This document shows positions 56,127 to 64,000 of a stretch of DNA of 64,000 nt, piece by piece; within the stretch, counting starts at the first letter, position 1, and each line of letters begins with the position of its first letter. Origin of the DNA: Haliclona indistincta. Taxonomy: Eukaryota > Porifera > Demospongiae > Haplosclerida > Chalinidae. The DNA lies in contig OZ024783.1 of assembly GCA_964017065.1 (NCBI GenBank), positions 17,211,752 through 17,275,751 of the forward strand, given 5' to 3'. The position numbers and the translations under genes were made by a program. The notes under the pieces were generated by a model, which saw nothing but the letters and a program-made list of their open reading frames with translations, was not told where the DNA came from and did not search any database.

Positions 56127-56505
56127 CATGCAGTGGTGTATCCAGGATTTGGAGTAGGAGGGCGCTTTATTATAATATTCACACCCATTATTTATAGATC
56201 AGGCCTTATTATTAAACCACACCCATTTTATAGACAAGGCCTAAAATATTTATTATTCAATCGAAATTCAAGGGAAGCTTAAGCTTGAGAATTTCACTAT
56301 CCCAGACATGTTTACATGACAGCTAAAATAACACGTGCGTTCCTATAATAGCAAGCCTCACTAAAAATTTGCAGCATTATTTTTTTCTTCTAAGCATGGT
56401 TAATTATAATCTTATGCCTTATTGTTAAAAAAATAATAAATTACTAGTTCTTAAAGGGTGCTCAAGCACTTAAATCACCCTTGTAAAAATGCCCCTGGTA
56501 TAAAA
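56127..56505 (+). mobile_element. hAT-like MITE remnant, second copy
   Basis: Starts CAGTGGTGTATCCAGGATTT (56133) and ends near CACCCTTGTAAAAATGCCCC (56478-56497). Shares its terminus and AAGGGTGCTCAAGCACT with 46981-47260. Interior AT-rich, no coding. Confidence 0.5.
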
Positions 56506-56647
56506 TAGGAAACTCCATAAGCGACTAACAGTAGCTGTCCACCATAAAGGAACTCGTCTAGAGTGCAAGTTCGAAACATTGTAATCTGACTTCTTAGGGC
56601 GGCTTCTTCCGGATAAATGTATGACCTCTTACATGTTTTGGATCCCT

Positions 56648-56653
56648 CCCTCC

Positions 56654-56738
<85 letters not shown>

Positions 56739-56767
56739 CCTCCCTCCCTTCCTCTCTCTCTCTCTCT
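56648..56767 (+). repeat. CT microsatellite
   Basis: About 120 bp of nearly pure CT dinucleotides with short TCCC interruptions. Confidence 0.9.
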
Positions 56768-56859
56768 TACTTCTACTGAAGGCTACAAAGATGAAGCAGC
56801 ACTAAGAGAACTAACACAAACAGTTAGTTATCTCAAAATTAAAAATGATTATGAAGTTA

Positions 56860-57580
56860 TCGTCATCTTGTCTTCTCTTTTCTACAGTTGGAGACACAGC
56901 CAAAAATTAGTCCATTTCCAAGAGTTTCCTATGTGTACAAGATTTCTGTCCTTGTACAGCACTTGTAAACTTCTTGGAAACTTCTTGTTACTTTTGGAAA
57001 CCCCCAGGAAATGGACTAAATTTCACAAGTTTGGAAACTGTTTTGCACACTAAAAGTTTCCTTGGAAACTGCCTTGTACATTGCACTTTTCCAAACAGTG
57101 TCCAACTTGGAAACTTAGTCCTTTTTGGCTGTGAGAAACTAGGAACAATGATGTATCCTTTTTTATTAAGGGAAGGGTAGTAACATAAATTTTTGCCATA
57201 CATGTAGCTGGTAGAGGTAGTTTTGATGGACTGTCAAGCTATTTGTATAATGAATTTGAATGTCAGATTTTATGTAATTATTACATGAACTACATAGGTG
57301 AAGATGCTAATACAAAATTATAAATTCGTCAAAACGTAAAATTCGTCAAAACGTAAAATTTATTTTGACTCCAAAATTACTGTACCCTAGCTCACTAATG
57401 CAAAAAGTCTTGTCCTTTACTGTTTGTGGATTAGTGAATTTGTTTGGATTAGAGCCTCATGTAGATGGTTCACATGCAGTGCTGATAGGACTCATGATAA
57501 GAATGTTCAGATTATTTCAATTTGAGCCTTAGCACCACAAAATCTGTACATGAAAACAATTACGTAATGGTTACTTTGTT
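56860..57580. other. Gene-free stretch with short GGAAACT repeats
   Basis: 57 kb is marked by scattered TTGGAAACTT motifs (56965-57115) without a regular period. No gene is supported. Confidence 0.35.
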
Positions 57581-57605
57581 GCCTAATTATTTTAGCTGAC
57601 TTTTC

Positions 57606-57613
57606 GTAAAAGT
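57606..57613 (-). terminator. Pol III T-run terminator of tRNA-Leu
   Basis: On the minus strand a TTTT run occurs about 10 nt after the tRNA 3' end, as expected for RNA polymerase III termination. Confidence 0.6.
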
Positions 57614-57621
57614 AAAGTGTA

Positions 57622-57705
57622 TGTCAGAAGTGGGATTCGAACCCACGCCTACAAGAGTAGACTGCGACCTGAACGCAGCGCCTTAGACCACTCGGCCATC
57701 CTGAC
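57622..57705 (-). tRNA. tRNA-Leu(CAG)
   Basis: The 84-nt sequence begins GTCAGGATGGCCGAGTGGTC (acceptor, D-arm and A-box) and ends GGGTTCGAATCCCACTTCTG then ACA (T-arm, B-box, acceptor and discriminator A). The anticodon stem is CTGCG/CGCAG with loop TTCAGGT, anticodon CAG. A long variable arm typical of type II tRNAs is present (TCTACTCTTGTAGGC). All stems pair, there is no intron, and CCA is not encoded, as normal for eukaryotes. It closely resembles the animal tRNA-Leu-CAG consensus and should be functional. Confidence 0.96.
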
Positions 57706-57777
57706 AGCACATGTTATGCTTTTCATTCATTACCTGTTTCTCGTCAAGGGAGGTCATATCAAAGTAAAATCGAAATT

Positions 57778-58092
57778 GCGAACAGGCTGTTCACTAATCT
57801 GAACAGCCTTGTACCAGTAGCTACAGTAGACCCTCACTAATCTGAACAGCCTTGTACCAGTAGCTACAGTAGACCCTCACTAATCTGAATAGCCTTGTAC
57901 CAGTAGCTACAGTAGACCCTCACTAATCTGAACAGCCTTGTATCAGTAGCTACAGTAAACCCTCACTAATCTGAACAGCCTTGTATCAGTAGCTACAGTA
58001 GACCCTCACTAATCTGAACAGCCTTGTATCAGTAGCTACAGTAGACCCTCACTAATCTGAACAGCCTTGTACCAGTAGCTACAGTAGGCCTG
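57778..58092 (+). repeat. 42-43-bp tandem array built from a pogo-like terminus
   Basis: Seven units of CTACAGTAGACCCTCACTAA followed by TCTGAACAGCCTTGTACCAG. The TACAGTAGACCCTC..TAATCTGAACA part resembles a pogo/Tigger terminal repeat, suggesting the array grew from a transposon end. Confidence 0.85.
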
Positions 58093-58267
58093 CCTACCTA
58101 ATATGCACCAAATTAACAGCCGAATTCGTGAATTTATTTCCTTACCACATAAATAGTCAATTTGCTGTTTGTGCAGTAGCAATGAAATTCATGGGATGAA
58201 TTGCCCACTTTAGTTGAAATCTGAAATTTGATTTAGCGAGGCTTAAGTATTACTGATTTTCCTTGAC

Positions 58268-58445
58268 TAGCTGACTCACTACTGCAGTCAGTCACTCCAC
58301 ACTACAGGGACAGCTGGTGATCATGACAGCTATGCTCCTTCCTCTACTCACGCCTCCTCATCCTCTATTCCTGGTTCATCATCTGACCAGTGATGATGTC
58401 ATTATAACAACAATGTTACTATTCTTGAATCCACATTGCTATAAA
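58268..58445 (-). repeat. Second copy of the 55520-55690 repeat
   Basis: Same order of landmarks with scattered substitutions and a small CAACAA insertion near 58406. Confidence 0.6.
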
Positions 58446-58784
58446 ATTAATTATAATAGCAAACAATTGACTTTAATTATGCATGCTTGAGGGGAAATCC
58501 CCAGCTGGTTGCACAAAGTTTTAGCAAAAGAACCATGCATGCTTTTTGCAAAAGTAGTGGTGACCCAACTGGTGCCGAGTACGTATATGTGACAGTGCAC
58601 TGAGCTCATACGACTCCATAAGCCACAATGAAACTAGCGAGCGAAAGCGTCTTCTGACTCATCTTGCTCGTCGAGTGAGCCTGAGCGAGCAAGTGTTGAT
58701 ACAGTCTACAGTAAACAGCTTGTATTTTTATTACAACAGCTTTTACAATGCGTTTTAGCTACATGCACTCTATGCTGCTACAAT

Positions 58785-59398
58785 CCATTGTTCTGCTGCT
58801 TGCATGCTTCCATAGTTCTGCATGTTTCCATAGTTCTGCTGCTTGCATGTTATGTTATGTCTGCTTGCATTCTTCCATAGTTCTGCTGCTTGCATGCTTC
58901 CATAGTTATGTCATGTCTGCGGCTTGCATGCTTCCATATATTATGGTTCTGCTGCTTGCATGCTATACCATGGTTCTGCTGCTTGCATGCTATACCATGG
59001 TTCTGCTGCTTGCATGGTTCCATAGTTCTGCTACTTGCAGGCACGGTTCTGCTGCTTGCATGCTTCCATAGTTCTGCTGCTTGCATGTTATGTTATGTCT
59101 GCTTGCATGCTTCCATAGTTCTGCTGCTTGCATGCTTCCATAGTTATGTTATGTCTGCTTGCATGCTTCCATAGTTCTGCTGCTTGCATGCATGCTTATA
59201 GTTATGCTACTAGCATGCTTCCATAGTTCTGCTGCTTGCATGCTACCATGCATGGTTCTGCTGCTTGCATGCTTCCATAGTTCTGCTGCTTGCATGCTAC
59301 ATGTACCATGGTTCTGCTGCTTGCATGGTTCCATAGTTCTGTTGCTTGCATGCTTCCATAGTTATGCTGCTTGCATGCTTCCATAGTTATGCTGATCA
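58785..59398 (+). repeat. ~25-bp minisatellite (TTGCATGCTTCCATAGTTCTGC)
   Basis: More than twenty irregular units with the core GCTGCTTGCATGCTTCCATA and variants containing ACCATGGTTCTGC. Open frames on both strands follow the repeat and are not genes. Confidence 0.9.
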
Positions 59399-59399
59399 A

Positions 59400-59827
59400 A
59401 GTCTAGCCAGCTCACATGCACAGTCCATATTCCATATACAATGTAGCGCTCTGGTGAGGGATGATTAGCTACTTTGTCCGATCGTGCACGTGTATGCTAC
59501 AGGTTGGCCCATGAAGATATAGTACAGGCAATTTATGGAAAAATGGGTCAACTTCAGACTAATTGCAACACAAACATTTTCAACTGTTTCCTACACAGAA
59601 AAATGTCCTCTATAACATACTAAAAGTCCTAAGGAATCCCGTGAGGGGAAGTATCAAAAATTGCATGTTTTTTAAACCAACATCATTAATAATTCATGAG
59701 TTGAGTATTTTGACATAGTCTATAATAACTCCGGGTTTTTTATAGCTATAAGCCTCCTAGAAGTTTTTAAACATTCAAAAGGTCAAGTAAAAAGTATTTA
59801 TTTGATAATTATTGAACAATACATGTA
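59400..59827. other. Gene-free stretch
   Basis: 59405-59490 matches 34925-35005 (CCAGCTCACATGCACAGT, GTAGCGCTCTGGTGAGGGAT), so part of it is repetitive. Nothing else recognised. Confidence 0.45.
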
Positions 59828-61106
59828 CAAGAAATTAAAAAGATTTCTATCGAAATCAAAAGGATGTAGTGATGAAGAAATCTACCACTGGTCCACAATG
59901 TAAACCAACAAGGAACAAGCATAGAATGGTAATACGATTGACTTGCTAACAGACCATAGATCCCTACATCAGTGGCTGCTGTGGCCAGACTATAGCTAGT
60001 TAAGCTATTTACTGTTGACTGACACTTTGAATAGAATTCAGCTTGTGACAAAATATTGATCTTATGTACAGCCACTGATGTAGGGATCTATGGTCTGTTA
60101 GCAAGTCAATCGTGTTACCATTCTATGCTTGTTCCTTGTTGGTTTACATTGTGGACCAGTGGTAGATTTCTTCATCACTACATCCTTTTGATTTCGATAG
60201 AAATCTTTTTAATTTCTTGTTTGTTTCCTTTTTTCTTTTTAGTGAAGTGCAGTTCAATATCATGCATGTACGGAGAAGTCTTTGTTTCCACCATTAGTTT
60301 AGTATTCCTGTTGTTGATGGCTTTTCTTAAACTTGTAGCTAAAATTGTTGAGCTGTACGTATCAGGCCTGCCTAGTCGCCTACGCATGCATGCATGCAGT
60401 GCATACGAGCCCCGCCCACACTTGTTTGTAGACGGTTATAATTATCTGGCAAGTGCAGAATGGCGATCCTACACGAGCTTACCGTTCTTCGAAGACTCCA
60501 GACAAATGCCGGGTGTGTGTTCAGCGTGATAGTGATCCACACGGCGCAGCGATACTTTAGCTGCTTGGTCACGTGCGCTACACATTGTTTGGTCACGTGC
60601 GTATTGCGCAATCACAATAATGGCGTCTATCACTAAGCTGACAATGGATCACGATCGAGAAATCGCGGAACTTAGATCGCCGTTACGCTAAAAACAAAGC
60701 TCAAAAGGCACATGCCAGGAGAATTTCACGACTGTTCGTGGATGTTTTGGTCTCGGCACTGCTCACGTAAAGGCGCTAGGCGAGTGGAAGAAAGAAGAAT
60801 AAGAAAACGAAGATGACGAAACTCGATTTTCACCGTTTCCAGGTTCGTTACTTTAGTAACAATTTCGAGCAATCTCCTTGCTACTGTAAGATGGGGCAAC
60901 GTCAGAGAGCGGATCTAAGTGTCTAAAGACGTATAAAATTCAACACCAGGCGAAATATCAGCGTTTGAACGCTAGTACATTGTATGTAGCCGCCATCTTG
61001 TTTTCTCGTTCATCCCTACATAGGGAGTCACTACCGTGCCTCCCTAATAATTGTGACAAAGTCCTTTGTCTATGTGTAGCCTGTGGTAAGAGTACTAAGT
61101 AGGTGT
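59828..61106 (+). repeat. 1.2-kb interspersed repeat containing hairpin copy 3
   Basis: 59828-60219 is the AAATTAAAAAGATTTC hairpin. 60220-61050 is collinear with 34034-34885. The 3' part, 60813-61106, is repeated again at 63707-64000. Confidence 0.7.
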
Positions 61107-61680
61107 TAACTGTCTTTGGTTAGTTGTGTAGTTTTGTGTTACTGTATCTTGGTCTTTAGTGGTGTGTCTGTATTGCTGATTGGTCTGTTTGTGAGTTTTC
61201 GTATCTGAGTTGTTAGTATTTAAGTGTGTGTTCTAAGGAATTTTATCAATCTAAGTCGCGGAAAACTTGAAATCGCGACAATAATGTTCTCTGTCAATCT
61301 GTTTAATCCATACTATCTTCATCATCGTGGTCTGAGTTTGTGCAACCAGATCCCTTGCAGTTGCCACATGCAGGAGAGAACATTATATTATGGAGTTTAC
61401 AAGTACACCTCATGCTGCTACAATCAGTCTGGCAGTTAAAACCTGATTACATGTATAGTAGTTCTTCTGGTGCTGGAGGCAAGTCAGTGAGTATTGGGTT
61501 TCTTTGCTTTCTTTCCTCTACTGGAGAAAGATCAACCACGGTGCCTTTCCACTGTTGTATCCGGTATATACACGGAGGCTGGAATATTTCTTTACCGCTG
61601 ATGTAAGTGGTAAAGTCTGAGACTGGTACATTTTGGTAGCGATCTGACACTAACTTTTTGAGCTTTCTGGTAGTGCAATA
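61107..61680. other. Unassigned region with short open frames
   Basis: Frames of 71-88 codons overlap on both strands, none with recognised motifs or consistent splice sites. Confidence 0.3.
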
Positions 61681-61684
61681 GTGT

Positions 61685-62062
61685 GTATTAGGTAACAATG
61701 GAACAGAGTCACTGATAGTGCAATAGTGTGTATTAGGAGATAGTGTAGCAATGGAACAGAGTCACTGGTAGTGCAATAGTGTGTATTAGGAGATAGTGTA
61801 ACAATGGAACAGAGTCACTGATAGTGCAATAGTGTGCATTAGGAGATAGTGTAACAATGGAACAGAGTCACTGGTAGTGTAATAGTGTGCATTAGGAGAT
61901 AGTGTAACAATGCAACAGAGTCACTGGTAGTGCAATAGTGTGTATTAGGAGATAGTGTAACAATGGAACAGAGTCACTGGTAGTGCAATAGTGTGTATTA
62001 GGAGATAGTGTAACAATGCAACAGAGTCACTGGTAGTGCAATAGTGTGTATTAGGAGATAGT
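61685..62062 (+). repeat. ~52-bp minisatellite
   Basis: About seven units with the core GTGCAATAGTGTGTATTAGG then AGATAGTGTAACAATGGAAC. Units differ by a few substitutions (TGGAAC / TGCAAC, GTGTGTATT / GTGTGCATT). Confidence 0.9.
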
Positions 62063-62559
62063 GACCGTATGAAACCGAGCGACTGTTCCAAACAAGAATA
62101 TGGAAGGTTAGCACGGTAGTACACACTATAGCACCCACGAAATTTAGCCTACGGTACAGGTATGGGCTTCAGATACTCATGTAAAGCTGCAGCAATGCTG
62201 CCAGTAGTGATGTGTGATAATTATAAAGTCTATGGTGTCTTTTGGCAGAGCAATTGTTGTTGCATCTCGTCCCGGGAGGGCTATTGTAAAGAGGAGTCCT
62301 GCTGGATAGTGGATAGAGAGTCCTGCTGGATAGAGACATCACTCATTCTGCTAAACAGTATGTTTAATAAGATTCTCATAAACAGTGTGTGTGACTGGTG
62401 TTTTCCCCCTCACAGATCTGTCGCCTGTTTGTATTGTCTTATCTTATTGTACTGTTTCAATCATACTTGACTATCACTGCATAGATAGAACAATACTAGC
62501 ATGTATTCAAGTCTTTTCAAGAACAAAAGTTTAGAGAGTTCAATCGTAGTCGTCTCTGG

Positions 62560-62883
62560 ATGCATTTCTTGAACTTAAAGCCTTGCCGAGAGAAAAAGGT
62601 AAAATCAACATTGCTACTGGATGATCAAGAGGTCATTTACTTTGCTACTTGTGTCCAGACAAGGGCTTACACTTGGTTTGAGACTGTTGCGAGAAACAAA
62701 GAAAGAGAGGTGTGGTCAACAATGTATGTATGCAGCCAGCTATTGAGTCAGCAGCTTAGTGCTCTGTCTGAAGCACAAGCCAACACTATTCCTTTATACA
62801 CACCAAGACTAGTAAACTTGCCCTTTATACAGTATGCTCTCTGTAAGCTCCAATCGCTCGCAAAAGACGTGTCAATGCTATAG
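62560..62883 (+). CDS. Unidentified 107-codon open frame
   Basis: An ATG-initiated frame with mixed composition (DDQEVIYFATCVQTRAYTWF ... LSQQLSALSEAQANTIPLYT) ends TAG at 62881-62883. The frame stays open about 8 codons upstream of the ATG, to a TTTAG that could be an acceptor, so this may be a terminal exon. No domain, signal peptide or membrane segment was recognised. Confidence 0.3.
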   Translation: MHFLNLKPCREKKVKSTLLLDDQEVIYFATCVQTRAYTWFETVARNKEREVWSTMYVCSQLLSQQLSALSEAQANTIPLYTPRLVNLPFIQYALCKLQSLAKDVSML

Positions 62884-62886
62884 CTA

Positions 62887-63180
62887 TCATTCGGTGGTAC
62901 AGACGGTATGCCAGAAGCTCCAGGTAGCTGGTATAGCTTTGTAATGATGCCGTCTACATTGGTTCACAGTCGGGCACAAGAAGACGTTGCTCTCCATCGC
63001 TCCAGTGTCCTGCTGAAATAGTACGATGTTGACAGAGACGCCAGCGGGACGATCTCGGTCGGCATGACTCGGCGGCGACACTGATCGGCAAGCCCCGCGG
63101 TGACTTCTAGAATCCATGATCTCTTCGTCAACAAAGGGCTTATGAGCACCTAGAGAGACACCATAGACAGTGTTAGCCAT
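62887..63180 (-). CDS. Unidentified 97-codon open frame
   Basis: Starts at ATG 63180 and ends convergently a few bases from the plus-strand frame at 62560-62883. Arg/Ser-rich middle, three or four Cys, no recognised domain. Possibly a first exon read through its donor, or chance. Confidence 0.22.
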   Translation of the reverse strand: MANTVYGVSLGAHKPFVDEEIMDSRSHRGACRSVSPPSHADRDRPAGVSVNIVLFQQDTGAMESNVFLCPTVNQCRRHHYKAIPATWSFWHTVCTTE

Positions 63181-63239
63181 TGCGTAAATTTGAATTTGAA
63201 CTTACAAAAGCAGCTGTTGATACTGTTTGTACAACGAGG

Positions 63240-63706
63240 AAGAACTTGAAGATCACCCAACTTTACCCCCAAAAGGGAACGTGTTCCCATGTCCCAGTAT
63301 AAATTTCGACCATACCATTCGATACCTAAAAAGGCACTCTATCAAACCTGGGGCCGGCAAATAGAAAAAGTTTAAAGCTTTTCAAGCGACAGTCGTTCAA
63401 AATTTGAAAAAACCATGTTTTTAGACCTCGCCAATACAATTGCAATTGAGCGACGGTCGCGACTTTCAACCCCGTTTGGGAACGCTTTCTCGCTGCCTTT
63501 CTGCAACACTTTTTATACTAATCAGTAGCCAATGAGCTGAAGTTTACTCTCTGGGGTCGGCAAATATAAATTTGTGTTCACGTCAGCCAGGATGACTGCT
63601 AGAAGTTCATCTCCCAATAGAACTAATACATTAACTAAGGGAAGTATACGGACACAAGTTAATTTAGTATACGGAAATTGTAACAGGATGTCGTTATTAG
63701 CTGGTA
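63240..63706. other. Gene-free stretch
   Basis: No supported gene. Short self-similar segments (GGGGCCGGCAAATA at 63350 and GGGGTCGGCAAATA at 63554) suggest a diverged repeat. Confidence 0.35.
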
Positions 63707-64000
63707 ATGACGAAACTCGATTTTCACCGTTTCCAGGTTCGTTACTTTAGTAACAATTTCGAGCAATCTCCTTGCTACTGTAAGATGGGGCAACGTCAGA
63801 GAGCGGATCTAAGTGTCTAAAGACGTATAAAATTCAACACCAGGCGAAATATCAGCGTTTGAACGCTAGTACATTGTATGTAGCCGCCATCTTGTTTTCT
63901 CGTTCATCCCTACATAGGGAGTCACTACCGTGCCTCCCTAATAATTGTGACAAAGTCCTTTGTCTATGTGTAGCCTGTGGTAAGAGTACTAAGTAGGTGT
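63707..64000 (+). repeat. Direct repeat of 60813-61106, cut by the window end
   Basis: The 294 bases appear identical to 60813-61106 and are still matching at the last base of the window, at an offset of 2,894 bp. Confidence 0.85.

Noticed and set aside
58748..59399. Cys/Leu-rich frames of 61-107 codons
   Set aside because: They are products of the 25-bp minisatellite on both strands.

Overview
The window looks like nuclear DNA of an early-branching animal, most likely a demosponge of the Amphimedon type. This is inferred from three things: GT-AG introns mostly of 50-500 bp, a cytosolic tRNA-Leu(CAG) of metazoan form, and receptor-like and NLR/ROCO-like genes (SRCR, beta-helix multi-pass membrane protein, ankyrin-Roc-COR-Death) of kinds that sponges have expanded. 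No species marker is present, so the organism call rests on gene content only.

Layout. 1-5.1 kb is repeats: a truncated foldback copy, a retroposed insert with a 20-bp target-site duplication (TSD) and poly-A tail, a 243-bp hairpin element, and two diverged copies of one interspersed repeat. 5.2-6.4 kb (+) is an SRCR-type membrane gene, probably lacking its 5' end. 6.5-11.0 kb is a 4.5-kb foldback element with minisatellite centre and a perfect 7-bp TSD. 11.1-20.1 kb (+) is a 21-exon gene for a ~1,259-aa protein with signal peptide, right-handed beta-helix repeats, Cys-rich region, about eight or nine membrane segments and a basic tail. 20.5-24.0 kb is an LTR retroelement (coding on -) with gag and protease but no pol, broken by two nested miniature elements that each have 9-bp TSDs. 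24.2-33.0 kb is a PIF/Harbinger transposon with both usual genes (Myb/SANT-like + and DDE transposase -); a 5.4-kb satellite-armed foldback has landed in the transposase C-terminus. 35.3-47.8 kb (-) is a 13-exon gene for a ~1,055-aa ankyrin-Roc-COR-Death protein, whose introns hold many repeats. 50.5-55.0 kb is a complete Ty3/gypsy element with identical LTRs, a 5-bp TSD and an intact 1,299-aa polyprotein. 55-64 kb is mostly gene-poor: tRNA-Leu, several tandem arrays, copies of a 1.3-kb repeat, and two unidentified ORFs.

Three host protein genes (SRCR, beta-helix receptor, ANK-ROCO-Death) look like surface recognition and intracellular signalling components; there is no evidence that they form one pathway. 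The dominant theme is transposable-element architecture: several unrelated palindromic families carry minisatellites near their centre, and insertions are nested up to three levels deep. Exon coordinates below were derived by hand from open frame, GT/AG sites and splice phase.
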